Below, one piece after another: positions 32,539 to 41,866 of a stretch of 64,000 nt of DNA. The notes beneath the pieces were generated by a model, which saw only the letters and a program-made list of their open reading frames with translations, was not told the DNA's origin and ran no database searches. Position numbers and translations under genes: made by a program. Location of the stretch: contig NZ_LMHS01000001.1 of assembly GCF_001428485.1 (NCBI RefSeq), forward strand, positions 558,404 to 622,403. Direction: 5' to 3'. The DNA is from Microbacterium sp. Root180 (GTDB taxonomy: Bacteria; Actinomycetota; Actinomycetes; Actinomycetales; Microbacteriaceae). How positions within the stretch are numbered: position 1 is the stretch's first letter; every line of letters begins with the position of its first letter.

Positions 32539-34719
32539 ATGCCGAAGCGCCGAAGGCTCGAGACCGGCACCGCGTGGGTGCAGCTGTCGACGACCGCCGC
32601 CGACTGGAAGTCGGCGGACCCGGCGATGCTGGCGACGATGCTCGGCGAGCTGCACCTGGTCCGGGCGTTCGAGGAGGCGGTCCTCGACCTCGCCGCGCAG
32701 GGTCTCGTGCACGGTCCCGCGCACTCCAGCATCGGGCAGGAGGGCGGAGCGGTCGGCTCCATCCACGGACTGCGTTCGACGGATGCCGTCAACGGATCGC
32801 ACCGCGGACACCACCAGTTCCTCGCCAAGGCGATCGAGCACGTCTCGAGCGGGCGCCTCGATCCCGCCGCACTCGTCACGGCCGATCTGCAGGCCCTGCT
32901 CCAACGGACACTGGCAGAGATCCTCGGGCTCGCACAGGGCTTCTCGGGCGGTCGAGGCGGCTCGATGCACCTGCAGTGGCTCGACGCAGGCGCCCTCGGC
33001 ACGAACGCGATCGTCGGCGGGGGCGCTCCGATCGCCGCAGGCAACGCGTGGGCCCAGAAACACGCGGGCACGACGGACGTATCGATCAACTACTTCGGCG
33101 ACGGTGCGAGTCAGATCGGCTCGGTGCTCGAGACGCTCAACCTCGCCGCTGCGTGGAAGCTTCCGGTGATGTTCTTCGTCGAGAACAACCTCTATGCGGT
33201 CTCGACGCACGCCGAAGAGGTGACGGCCGACGTGAGGTTCTCCGTGCGCGGGCAGGGCTTCGGGGTGCCGGGATGGCGGGTCGACGGAATGGACCCGCTC
33301 GCTGTGCACCTGGCGACGCAGGAGGCCCTCGCCCGCCTCCGCGGCGGGGAGGGTGCGGCGATCGTCGAGGCGGAGGTCTACCGCTTCTTCCACCAGAACG
33401 GCCCCTACCCCGGCAGCGCCTTCGGCTATCGCTCGAAAGACGAAGAGGCGCGCTGGCGTGAGCGCGATCCGCTCCAGCGGATGGCGCGGGAGATGACCGC
33501 GCTCGGTCTCCTCTCCGACGCCGAGGTACTCGCGGTGCGGGAGCAGGCGACCTCCGCGATGTCCGCAGCCGTAGCCGCGCTGACCGAGGACGACCCGGAG
33601 AATGCCGGTCGTCAGCGCATCCGCCCCGAGCTCTGGCCCGATCCTGCGATGGTCGACACCGGCATCCGCGGGGACGCCTCCGAGCTTGCGGGACTCGACC
33701 CTGAGCCCACGGGGACGGGATGGCGCAACCTCAAGTTCATCGACGCCGTCGCGGAGACGATGGATCGGCGCATGGAGACCGACGAGCGGATCGTGGTCAT
33801 GGGCGAGGACGTGCACCGGCTCAACGGCGGCACGAACGGCGCGACCAAAGGCCTGGCGAAGAAGTACGGCCCCGAGCGGATCATCGGCACCCCCATCAGT
33901 GAGAACGGCTTCTTCGGACTTGCGGGCGGCATGGCCCTGGATGGCCGGTTCCGGCCGGTCGTCGAGTTCATGTACCCCGACTTCATGTGGGTCGCCGCCG
34001 ACCAGGTCTTCAACCAGGTCGGCAAGGCGCGGCACATGTTCGGCGACAACAACACCGTGCCCCTCGTGCTGCGCACCAAGATCGCGATGGGCTCGGGGTA
34101 CGGGTCACAGCACCTCATGGACCCCGCAGGCATCTTCGCGACGCAGGCAGGGTGGCGCATCGTCGCCCCATCGACGGCGGCCGACTACGTCGGGCTCATG
34201 AACGCGGCGCTCGCCCTCGACGACCCGGTGCTGGTCATCGAGCACGTCGACCTCTACGGTGTCGCCGACCGCGTCCCAGAGGGCGACCTGGACTACGTCA
34301 TCCCCCCGGGCAGTGCCGCGATCCGCCGAGAGGGGAAGGATCTCACCGTCCTCACCTACCTCTCGATGGTCGGGCACACGCTCGACGCGGTCGAGCAGAC
34401 GGGAATCGACGCAGAGGTCATCGACCTGCGCTGGCTCGATCGCGCCTCGCTCGACTGGGACACGATCGGCGAGAGCATCCGCAGGACGGGCAACGTGCTC
34501 ATCGTCGAGCAGGGCGCGCGCGGCCCGTCGTACGGGGGCTGGCTCGCCGACGAGCTGCAGCGCAGGCACTTCGACTGGCTCGATCAGCCGATCGAGCGCG
34601 TCACGGGCGGTATCGCCAGCCCGAGCATCTCGAAGGTGCTCGAACGCGCGGCCATCGCCCGCACGGAAGAGGTCGTCGAGGGCCTCGAGCGGGTCCGCGC
34701 GGCATGGGGAGGGCGCTGA
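32539..34719 (+). CDS. 2-oxoacid dehydrogenase E1 component, alpha and beta subunits fused
   Basis: 726 residues from ATG 32539 (preceded by GGAGA at 5 bases; an ATG at 32527 adds four residues). Residues 1 to about 350 are E1-alpha with the thiamine-diphosphate motif GDGASQIG...NN (YFGDGASQIGSVLETLNLAA to FFVENNLYAV); about 380-726 are E1-beta (RRMETDERIVVMGEDVHRLN-like start, PISENGFFGLAGGMAL, EFMYPDFMWVAADQ). Fusion fits acetoin or branched-chain-type complexes. Oxidatively decarboxylates a 2-oxoacid and passes the acyl group to E2. The stop overlaps the E2 start (TGATG). No E3 gene is nearby. Confidence 0.9.
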   Translation: MPKRRRLETGTAWVQLSTTAADWKSADPAMLATMLGELHLVRAFEEAVLDLAAQGLVHGPAHSSIGQEGGAVGSIHGLRSTDAVNGSHRGHHQFLAKAIEHVSSGRLDPAALVTADLQALLQRTLAEILGLAQGFSGGRGGSMHLQWLDAGALGTNAIVGGGAPIAAGNAWAQKHAGTTDVSINYFGDGASQIGSVLETLNLAAAWKLPVMFFVENNLYAVSTHAEEVTADVRFSVRGQGFGVPGWRVDGMDPLAVHLATQEALARLRGGEGAAIVEAEVYRFFHQNGPYPGSAFGYRSKDEEARWRERDPLQRMAREMTALGLLSDAEVLAVREQATSAMSAAVAALTEDDPENAGRQRIRPELWPDPAMVDTGIRGDASELAGLDPEPTGTGWRNLKFIDAVAETMDRRMETDERIVVMGEDVHRLNGGTNGATKGLAKKYGPERIIGTPISENGFFGLAGGMALDGRFRPVVEFMYPDFMWVAADQVFNQVGKARHMFGDNNTVPLVLRTKIAMGSGYGSQHLMDPAGIFATQAGWRIVAPSTAADYVGLMNAALALDDPVLVIEHVDLYGVADRVPEGDLDYVIPPGSAAIRREGKDLTVLTYLSMVGHTLDAVEQTGIDAEVIDLRWLDRASLDWDTIGESIRRTGNVLIVEQGARGPSYGGWLADELQRRHFDWLDQPIERVTGGIASPSISKVLERAAIARTEEVVEGLERVRAAWGGR

Positions 34720-35984
34720 TGTCCACCGTCGTGCGGATGCCGGCGCTCGCCGCAGGAGCGGCGGAGGCCGCAATCCAGTCATGGCTCGTCGCGGTCGGCG
34801 ACGAGGTCAGCGCCGGACAGGCGATCGTCGAGATCGAGACCGAGAAGGCCGTCGTCGAGTACGAGGCCGAGGCGGGCGGCACTCTCGCCGGCATCCTCGT
34901 GCCGCAGGGTGAGGCTGCGGCCGTCGGCGCGCCCATCGCCGTGCTTGCCGGCCCCGGCCAGAGCGCGGCGGATGCCCTCGCCGAGGCGGGTGCCGCGGTC
35001 GGCGCGGACACCGTCGACGCGCCGTCGGCCTCCGAGCCGTCCGCGCCCGACTCTGCCCCCGCCGCCCCGAGCGCGGGAGCACCCGCATCCGCTGACACCA
35101 CCTCGTCCCGTCGGCTCTTCGCGAGCCCGCTCGTCCGCCGTCTCGCAAAGGAGCGCGGGCTCGACCTCGACGCCATCACCGGCTCGGGGCCGAACGGCCG
35201 GATCGTCCGTCGCGACATCGACGACCTGGGCCCGGCGAGCGCTCCGGCACCCGCGGCGGCGACATCCGCGCCGGCTGCCGACACCAGGACGTCCGCCGTC
35301 GCCGCGTACACCGATGTGCCGCACACCCGCATGCGGCGTGCGATCGCGCGGCGGCTCACTGAGAGCACCACGACCGTTCCGCACTTCTTCCTCGTGGCGG
35401 ACTGCCGCGTCGATGAACTGCTCGCCGTGCGCGCACGGGTCAACGAAGGCGGAGCCGCGCGGATCTCGGTCAACGACTTCGTGCTGAAGGCGGTCGCGTC
35501 GGCGATGGAGGATGTGCCGGAGGCGAATGCCATCTGGACGGACGACGCGACGCGTCAGTTCTCCGGTGTCGACATCGCGGTCGCGGTATCCGTGCCGGGC
35601 GGGCTCGTGACGCCGGTGGTGCGCGGTGTGGATCGCCTGCGCCTGAGCGAGCTCAGCCGCCGCGTCCGCGAGCTCGCCGAACGCGCGCGGGACGGAAGGA
35701 TCGGCCAGGCGGAGCTGGAGGGGGGATCGTTCTCGGTGTCCAATCTCGGGATGTACGGCACGACGGAGTTCTCGGCGATCATCAACCCGCCCCACTCCGG
35801 CATCCTCGCCGTGGGCGCGGCCACCCGCCGACCGGTCGTCGGCGACGACGGCGAGCTGGCGGTCGCCACGGTGATGACGGTGACGCTGTCCGCGGATCAT
35901 CGCGTGCTGGACGGAGCGCTCGCGGCTCAGTGGCTGGATGCCTTCGTCCGACGCATCCAGAACCCTCTGAGCATGATCGTCTGA
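34719..35984 (+). CDS. 2-oxoacid dehydrogenase E2 (lipoyl acyltransferase)
   Basis: 421 residues. Lipoyl domain (1-80) with lipoylated Lys43 in IETEKAVVEYEA; Ala/Pro-rich linker (about 85-125); peripheral-subunit-binding domain ASPLVRRLAKERGLDLD to GPNGRIVRRDI; second Ala/Pro linker; catalytic domain (about 195-421) ending with the HxxxD site LSADHRVLDGALAAQW and the start-side RMRRAIARRLTESTTTVPHF. One lipoyl domain, as in acetoin or branched-chain complexes. Forms acyl-CoA from the E1 product. Coupled to E1 by TGATG; E3 must be supplied from elsewhere. Last gene of the accessory region, convergent with the DUF4032 gene. Confidence 0.92.
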   Translation: MSTVVRMPALAAGAAEAAIQSWLVAVGDEVSAGQAIVEIETEKAVVEYEAEAGGTLAGILVPQGEAAAVGAPIAVLAGPGQSAADALAEAGAAVGADTVDAPSASEPSAPDSAPAAPSAGAPASADTTSSRRLFASPLVRRLAKERGLDLDAITGSGPNGRIVRRDIDDLGPASAPAPAAATSAPAADTRTSAVAAYTDVPHTRMRRAIARRLTESTTTVPHFFLVADCRVDELLAVRARVNEGGAARISVNDFVLKAVASAMEDVPEANAIWTDDATRQFSGVDIAVAVSVPGGLVTPVVRGVDRLRLSELSRRVRELAERARDGRIGQAELEGGSFSVSNLGMYGTTEFSAIINPPHSGILAVGAATRRPVVGDDGELAVATVMTVTLSADHRVLDGALAAQWLDAFVRRIQNPLSMIV

Positions 35985-35995
35985 GCTCTGGGGTC

Positions 35996-37303
35996 TCAGA
36001 CCAGGTCGCGCCAGTCGATGTCGTCTTCGTCGTCGTCCACGACGGGCGTACTCGCCGTGATCACCGCCAGCGACACCGTTTCGGTCGGAGGTCCCATCAG
36101 GGTCGCCTCGTCGCGGCGGTGGCGCAGCACGTCGTCGATGTAGCTGGTGAGCACCTCCGCCAGCGGCACGGAGCGACCGCGCGCCTGTGACATGTACCAG
36201 CGGTGCTCGAGAACCTGGTGGAAGACCTCGGCCGGCTCGAGCTTGGCGCGAAGATCCCACGGGATGGACTTCACGACCGGCTCGAAGACGCGCGTGAGCC
36301 ACTCGTGGGCCACCATCTCCTCGTCGTCGCCGAGCCGCGAGACCCGCGCGCGGAACTCGTCGAGGTCGTTCAGCAGCCGCCGCGCCTGGTTCTCCTCGAC
36401 GTCGAGTCCCGTGAGGCGGATGAGTCGGCGGGTGTGGTGGCCCGCGTCGACGACCTTGGGCTGGATCGAGACGCGCGTGCCGTCCTCGGTGGTCTTGATC
36501 GACATCTCGCCGATGTCGAAGCCCAGATCGTTCAGCCGCTGCACGCGCTCGGTGATGCGCCACACCTCGTCGGCGCCGAAGCTCTCGCGGTCGGTGAGCG
36601 CGGCCCACAGCGCGTGGTAGGACGACACGATGCCGTCGGCGATCGCGATCGCATCGACCCCGCCCTCGAGGCGGCCGCCGGCTTCGAGGTCCATGATCTC
36701 GCCCGCGATGTTCGTCCGGGCGACGTCGAGGTCGTGCGCACGCTGTCCCGGCGTGAGGCCGCTCTCGTGGAGCTCGCCGGTCTCGGCGTCGACGAGATAC
36801 GCCGCGAAGGCGCCCGCGTCGCGGCGGAAGAGCGTGTTCGACAGCGACACATCGCCCCAGAAGAACCCCACGTTGTGCAGGTTCACGAGGAGGGCGGCGA
36901 GAGCATCGACGAGGCGCGTGGCGGTGTCGGGGCGCAGCACCTGCGTGAACAGCGCACGGTAGGGGAGCGAGAACTTCAGGTGCGCGGTGACCAGCGCCGC
37001 GGGGAGAGGGTCGCCCGCGGCATCCGTGCGTCCGGCGATCACCGCGACGCGCTGCACGCACGGCACATCGAGCCGGCTGAGATTGCCGAGCATGTCGTAC
37101 TCGCGACGAGCCATCTGCTCGGTCGTCTCCTTGATGGCGACGACGCGCCCGGAGAGGCTCGCGAAGCGCACCAGGTGGCGCGAGATCCCCTTGGGCAGAT
37201 AGACGATGTTGCTCGACGGCCAGTCTGCGAGCGTGGTCGACCACGGCAGCGTCAGCAGGCCGGGATCGACGCTGCTCGCCGTGATGCTCAACGCGTCCGG
37301 CAA
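35996..37303 (-). CDS. DUF4032 kinase-like protein
   Basis: 435 residues from a TTG start (AGGGGGTG upstream); no ATG lies in a plausible place. The N-terminal half resembles a lipopolysaccharide-kinase/protein-kinase-like fold: RVVAIKETTEQMARREYDML (Lys and Glu of the ATP site) and LHNVGFFWGDVSLSNTLF (catalytic-loop-like D-x4-N), then YLVDAETGEL as the metal Asp. The C-terminal half is DUF4032, ending in a very acidic tail, DDDEDDIDWRDLV. Widespread in Actinobacteria; function unknown. It lies downstream of ugpC and is separated from it by a terminator. Confidence 0.85.
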   Translation of the reverse strand: MPDALSITASSVDPGLLTLPWSTTLADWPSSNIVYLPKGISRHLVRFASLSGRVVAIKETTEQMARREYDMLGNLSRLDVPCVQRVAVIAGRTDAAGDPLPAALVTAHLKFSLPYRALFTQVLRPDTATRLVDALAALLVNLHNVGFFWGDVSLSNTLFRRDAGAFAAYLVDAETGELHESGLTPGQRAHDLDVARTNIAGEIMDLEAGGRLEGGVDAIAIADGIVSSYHALWAALTDRESFGADEVWRITERVQRLNDLGFDIGEMSIKTTEDGTRVSIQPKVVDAGHHTRRLIRLTGLDVEENQARRLLNDLDEFRARVSRLGDDEEMVAHEWLTRVFEPVVKSIPWDLRAKLEPAEVFHQVLEHRWYMSQARGRSVPLAEVLTSYIDDVLRHRRDEATLMGPPTETVSLAVITASTPVVDDDEDDIDWRDLV

Positions 37304-37322
37304 CGGTCACCCCCTGGGAATG

Positions 37323-37364
37323 CGCAACGGCGCGGGGGGATATTCTCCCACCCGCGCCGTTGCG
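37323..37364 (-). terminator. Terminator after ugpC
   Basis: 14-bp arms (37323-37336 and 37351-37364, CGCAACGGCGCGGG) around a loop that contains a further GGGA/TCCC pairing. It is 12 bases past the ugpC stop and just upstream of the DUF4032 start. Confidence 0.75.
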
Positions 37365-37376
37365 ACGGAAACGTGC

Positions 37377-38480
<1,104 letters not shown>

Positions 38481-38717
38481 GTTCTCTTCTCCTTCACCGG
38501 CAGGTACGTGCCGGACGATCCGTAGTGATGGAATGAGCGGGGGCTTGACCCGCACGCCCGTCATCGGGCGCACGACCAGTATGGCACGGCTCGCATGGAG
38601 CCCTCGTCTGGGCATTTCCCAGGGTGGCTGGCTAGCATCGTGTGCGGCCGATTCCCCCGGATAGGCCCCGCCGATCCAGATCCCGATCCCGGCCCCGCAT
38701 CCGTCCCGAGAGGTTCC

Positions 38718-39677
38718 ATGTCGAGCGACGAGTCATCGAACGCCGCTGCCGCCAGCGAGCGGCGTGACGCCGTGCGCGAGAAGGCGCTGCAGGTGCAGGC
38801 GCAGCAGTCGCGAGCGCGTCTGATCCGCGGCTCCGTCGTCACCACTGCGGTCATCGCGGTGGTGGCCGTCGTCGCGGTGGTCGTGACCTGGGCCGTCTCC
38901 TCGGCGGCGTCGAAGCCGATGCTCAGCCCGCAGAACGTGAGTGACGACGGGTTCGTCGTGACCGGGGTCATGGGTCTCGGGATCGCCGGAGACGACCCGG
39001 GCGGCACCGGCACGGTCGAAGGCGAGACGCCGACCGCGACTCCGACGGCCACCCCGACGCCGGAGGCGACTCCCACGGAGCAGCCCGTGGTCGACATCCG
39101 CGTCTACGTCGACTACCTCTCGACCGGCTCACGTGAATTCCAGCTCGCCAACGCGCAGCAGCTCACGAAGTGGGTGACCGAGGACGCGGTGACCCTCAGC
39201 TACTACCCCGTCGCGATGCTCACGTCGAAGTCGAACGGCACGAAGTACTCGCTGCGCGCTGCGAGCGCCGCGGCCTGCGTGGCCACCCACTCGCCCGATT
39301 ACTTCTTCGCGTACAACAACACGCTCCTCACGCAGCAGCCCGAGATCGACTCGGACGGCTACACCGACGCCGAGCTCGCCGACATGGCGATCGCGTCGGG
39401 CGCTGTCGGTGCGAAGGTCGTGCGCGCGTGCATCGAGGACCAGGACTTCGCCTCGTGGGCCAAGACGGCCACGGAGCGCGCCCTCGACGGGCTTCCCGGC
39501 ACCGACGACATCGCCCTCACGGGCACGCCGATGGTGCTCGTCAACGGCGAGCCCTACGTCGGCGCGATGAACGACCCCAAGGAGTTCGCGCAGTTCGTGC
39601 TCACCGTCGCGAGCGATGCGTACTACGAGGAGACTCCGAGCCCGACACCCACTCCGACGACGACTCCGACGCCGTAG
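38718..39677 (+). CDS. Membrane-anchored DsbA-like thioredoxin-fold protein without CxxC
   Basis: 319 residues. Cytoplasmic N-terminus (1-37), one membrane helix (about 39-62, GSVVTTAVIAVVAVVAVVVT), a Thr/Pro/Glu linker (about 103-122), then a DsbA/thioredoxin domain outside the cell (VVDIRVYVDYLS... to TGTPMVLVNGEPYVG with the cis-Pro) and a PTPTP tail. At the CPxC position after the first strand the sequence is STGS (residues 135-138), so both catalytic Cys are absent; two remaining Cys lie elsewhere. It cannot be a classical disulfide oxidase; a structural, chaperone or ligand-binding role is possible. ATG preceded by GAGAGG. Confidence 0.82.
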   Translation: MSSDESSNAAAASERRDAVREKALQVQAQQSRARLIRGSVVTTAVIAVVAVVAVVVTWAVSSAASKPMLSPQNVSDDGFVVTGVMGLGIAGDDPGGTGTVEGETPTATPTATPTPEATPTEQPVVDIRVYVDYLSTGSREFQLANAQQLTKWVTEDAVTLSYYPVAMLTSKSNGTKYSLRAASAAACVATHSPDYFFAYNNTLLTQQPEIDSDGYTDAELADMAIASGAVGAKVVRACIEDQDFASWAKTATERALDGLPGTDDIALTGTPMVLVNGEPYVGAMNDPKEFAQFVLTVASDAYYEETPSPTPTPTTTPTP

Positions 39678-39732
39678 TCGCGCCGCTCCCCGCGGCCGCT
39701 CCGAGCGAGCGGGCACACGCCATCGCCACCGG

Positions 39733-39738
39733 TAGACT
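39733..39738 (+). promoter_or_regulatory. -10 box of tRNA-Thr
   Basis: TAGACT ends nine bases before the mature 5' end of the tRNA; no convincing -35 is visible. Confidence 0.4.
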
Positions 39739-39747
39739 GGCCGCATT

Positions 39748-39820
39748 GCCGGCTTGGCGCAATTGGTAGCGCACCTAACTTGTAATTAGGGGGTTGCGGG
39801 TTCAAGTCCCGCAGTCGGCT
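39748..39820 (+). tRNA. tRNA-Thr (anticodon TGT)
   Basis: 73 bases. Acceptor GCCGGCT pairs with AGTCGGC; D-arm GCGCAATTGGTAGCGC; anticodon stem CCTAA/TTAGG with loop CTTGTAA, anticodon TGT at 39781-39783; T-arm GCGGGTTCAAGTCCCGC. CCA is not encoded. Reads ACA codons, rare in this GC-rich sequence. Its 3' end is only two bases from the ATG of the next gene. Confidence 0.96.
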
Positions 39821-39822
39821 CG

Positions 39823-40779
39823 ATGGACTCCTCGTCTGCGCCGCGGCGCATGCCCGCGTGGCTGGCGCTCGCCCTTGCGGTCGCGATCGGGGTGATGACC
39901 GCCGTCCAGGCCCGCATCAACGGCCAGCTCGGCCTCCGGCTGGACGACGGGTTCGTCGCCGCGGTCGTGTCGTTCGGCTCGGGCCTGGTGATCCTCGTCG
40001 TCCTCTCCGCGGCGCTGCCGTCCGGCCGCGCCGGCGTTGCGCGCCTGGTCGCCGGTGTGCGCACCGGAGGGATCCCGTTGTGGATGCTGGGAGGCGGCGC
40101 CGCCGGGGCGCTCACCGTCGCCACGCAGGGCCTCGCCGTCGGCCTCATCGGGGTGTCGCTGTTCACCGTCGGCGTCGTGGCCGGGCAGACCGTCAACGGG
40201 CTCTTCCTGGACCGGATCGGGTTCGGTCCGGCCGGCGTCGTCGCCGTCACCGTTCCGCGACTCGTCGGCGGCGCCCTGGCGCTCGGCGCGGTCGGTCTCG
40301 CGCTGGTCGGCGACGGCCTGTCGGGCGTGCCGCTGTGGATGCTCGTGCTTCCCTTCCTCGCGGGAATCGCGATCGCGTGGCAGCAGGCCACGAACGGCCG
40401 GCTGCGGCAGCGCGTCGGCACGCCGCTCACCGCGACCCTCGTCAATTTCACCGGCGGCACGGTGCTGCTCGTCGTCGCGGCGCTCGTACACGTCGCGAGC
40501 GTGGGTCCTCCTCAGCCGCTCCCCGCCGAGCCATGGCTCTACCTGGGCGGTCCCGTCGGCGTCGTGTACATCTTCCTGTCGGCAGCGGTCGTCCAGTACA
40601 CCGGAGTGCTGCTGCTCGGACTCGGCGCCGTGGTCGGCCAGCTGCTCACCTCGGTCGTGCTCGACGCGCTGTGGCCCGCTCCAGCCAGTCCGGGGTTCGC
40701 GCAGGAGCTCGCGATGGTGGTGCTCGCCCTGGCGTCGGTCGTCGTCGCAGCCGTGCCGTGGCGCTCGCTGCGCCGCTGA
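39823..40779 (+). CDS. DMT-superfamily transporter, YdcZ/DUF606 type
   Basis: 318 residues, about ten hydrophobic segments, built from two DUF606-like halves (first MPAWLALALAVAIGVMTAVQ with QARINGQLG; second LVLPFLAGIAIAWQQATNGR with VNFTGGTVLL). The repeated motif around N-G-x-L/R matches YdcZ transporters, some in siderophore or metabolite export. The start codon lies two bases after tRNA-Thr with no ribosome-binding site, so processing of a joint transcript would leave a leaderless mRNA. ATG 39850 is an alternative start, also without a site. Confidence 0.8.
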   Translation: MDSSSAPRRMPAWLALALAVAIGVMTAVQARINGQLGLRLDDGFVAAVVSFGSGLVILVVLSAALPSGRAGVARLVAGVRTGGIPLWMLGGGAAGALTVATQGLAVGLIGVSLFTVGVVAGQTVNGLFLDRIGFGPAGVVAVTVPRLVGGALALGAVGLALVGDGLSGVPLWMLVLPFLAGIAIAWQQATNGRLRQRVGTPLTATLVNFTGGTVLLVVAALVHVASVGPPQPLPAEPWLYLGGPVGVVYIFLSAAVVQYTGVLLLGLGAVVGQLLTSVVLDALWPAPASPGFAQELAMVVLALASVVVAAVPWRSLRR

Positions 40780-40824
40780 ACCGGCCCGAGCGAGACGGCC
40801 GGAGCCGAGCAGCGGCGCGGCCTC

Positions 40825-41391
40825 TCAGCCCTTCTTGTCGGGCTTCGGCATCCGGGACACGTGCTTACGTGCCTCGACGCCCTTGCGGCGGCCGAGACGC
40901 GAGCGCGGGGGCTTGCCGCCGACGTAGAGCCAGCCGAGCAGCTCTTCCTTCTTTCCGAGGCCGTGCGCCTTGGCGACCGCCTTCGAGCGCGTATAGCCGC
41001 CGGTGCGCCAGATGACGCCCCAGCCCGCTTCGTCGAGCAGCAGGCTGAGCACGTGGGCGACGCCTGAGGCGACGGCCTCCTGCTCCCAGCGGGGAACCTT
41101 GTCGCTCTTCCGGTAGCTGGCGACGACGGCGATCAGCAGCGGGGCGCGCAGCGGCTTCGACGAAGCGCCTTCTGCTCCCTCGGCCTTGCTGATCGCGCGG
41201 CCCAGCGCCTCGCGGTCGCTGCCGCGCAGCTCGATGAGGCGCCACGGCCGCAGCGAGGAGTGGTCGGCGACACGGCCGGCGGCGGAGACGAGCGTGAGCA
41301 GCTCCGCGTGCGTCGGCGCCTCGTCGGTGACCTTCGACCACGAGCGCCGCGCGCGCACGGCCTCCAGCGCCGGGTGCGCGGGGAGGCTCAT
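40825..41391 (-). CDS. Nitroreductase-family flavoprotein
   Basis: 188 residues. FMN-binding pattern at the start (ALEAVRARRSWSKVTDEAPTH), SSLRPWRL for substrate/FMN contacts, ASGVAHVLSLLLDEAGWGVIW and the end GKKEELLGWLYVGGKPP, typical of short YdjA/YodC-type nitroreductases. C-terminal tail RMPKPDKKG is basic. Its ATG overlaps the msrB stop (ATGA), making a two-gene operon that links a flavin reductase to methionine sulfoxide repair, plausibly in oxidative stress. Reads in from msrB on the minus strand; electron acceptor unknown. Confidence 0.85.
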   Translation of the reverse strand: MSLPAHPALEAVRARRSWSKVTDEAPTHAELLTLVSAAGRVADHSSLRPWRLIELRGSDREALGRAISKAEGAEGASSKPLRAPLLIAVVASYRKSDKVPRWEQEAVASGVAHVLSLLLDEAGWGVIWRTGGYTRSKAVAKAHGLGKKEELLGWLYVGGKPPRSRLGRRKGVEARKHVSRMPKPDKKG

Positions 41392-41795
41392 GCCGTCTCG
41401 TCGGGGGAGAAGCTGAGGGAGATCGAGTTCATGCAGTACCGGTCGCCGGTGGGCGTGCCGAACCCGTCGGGGAACACATGGCCCAGGTGCGAGCCGCAGT
41501 TCGCGCAGCGCACCTCGGTGCGCAGCATCCCGTGGCTGTTGTCCTCGATGAGCTCGACGGCTTCGGGGCGGATCGACTCGTAGAAGCTCGGCCACCCGCA
41601 GTGCGAGTCGAACTTCGTCCCGCTCTGGAACAGCTCCGTGCCGCACGCCGCGCACGTGTAGAGGCCCGCCCTGCCCTCGTCGAGCAGCTCACCGGTCCAC
41701 GCGCGCTCGGTGCCCGCCTCCCGCAGCACCGCGTACTGCTGCGGGCTGAGCTCCGCCCGCCACTGGTCGTCGCTCTTGTCAACGGCGTAGGTCAT
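41388..41795 (-). CDS. msrB: Peptide methionine (R)-S-oxide reductase MsrB
   Basis: 135 residues from ATG 41795 (MTYAVDKSDDQWR, as in homologs); an ATG three codons upstream (41804) is possible. Two CxxC zinc pairs (YTCAACGTELF and VRCANCGSHLGHVF), the motif HCGWPSF and the catalytic Cys in GDRYCMNSISLSF are all present. Reduces the R-epimer of methionine sulfoxide in proteins using thioredoxin. The resolving Cys position (HCGWPSF) is also present. Coupled to the nitroreductase gene. Confidence 0.95.
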   Translation of the reverse strand: MTYAVDKSDDQWRAELSPQQYAVLREAGTERAWTGELLDEGRAGLYTCAACGTELFQSGTKFDSHCGWPSFYESIRPEAVELIEDNSHGMLRTEVRCANCGSHLGHVFPDGFGTPTGDRYCMNSISLSFSPDETA

Positions 41796-41866
41796 GGCAT
41801 CCATTCAACCCCAGTCCCGGGCTCGGCGGTCCGCGCAGGCTGGACGTCGGCCGCGAGAATGGGGGA

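Noticed and set aside
13637..35984. Prophage, integrative element or transposon as carrier of the accessory region
   Set aside because: No integrase, transposase, tRNA-end duplication or terminal repeat was seen at the edges; the only tRNA is at 39748, outside the region.
38481..38717. A gene in the ugpC/DsbA divergent spacer
   Set aside because: No frame with a start site or recognisable product; only weak -10-like TAGCAT at 38633 was seen.
38718..39677. Vitamin-K-epoxide-linked or classical DsbA oxidase
   Set aside because: No CxxC at the active-site position, so a redox role was not assigned.
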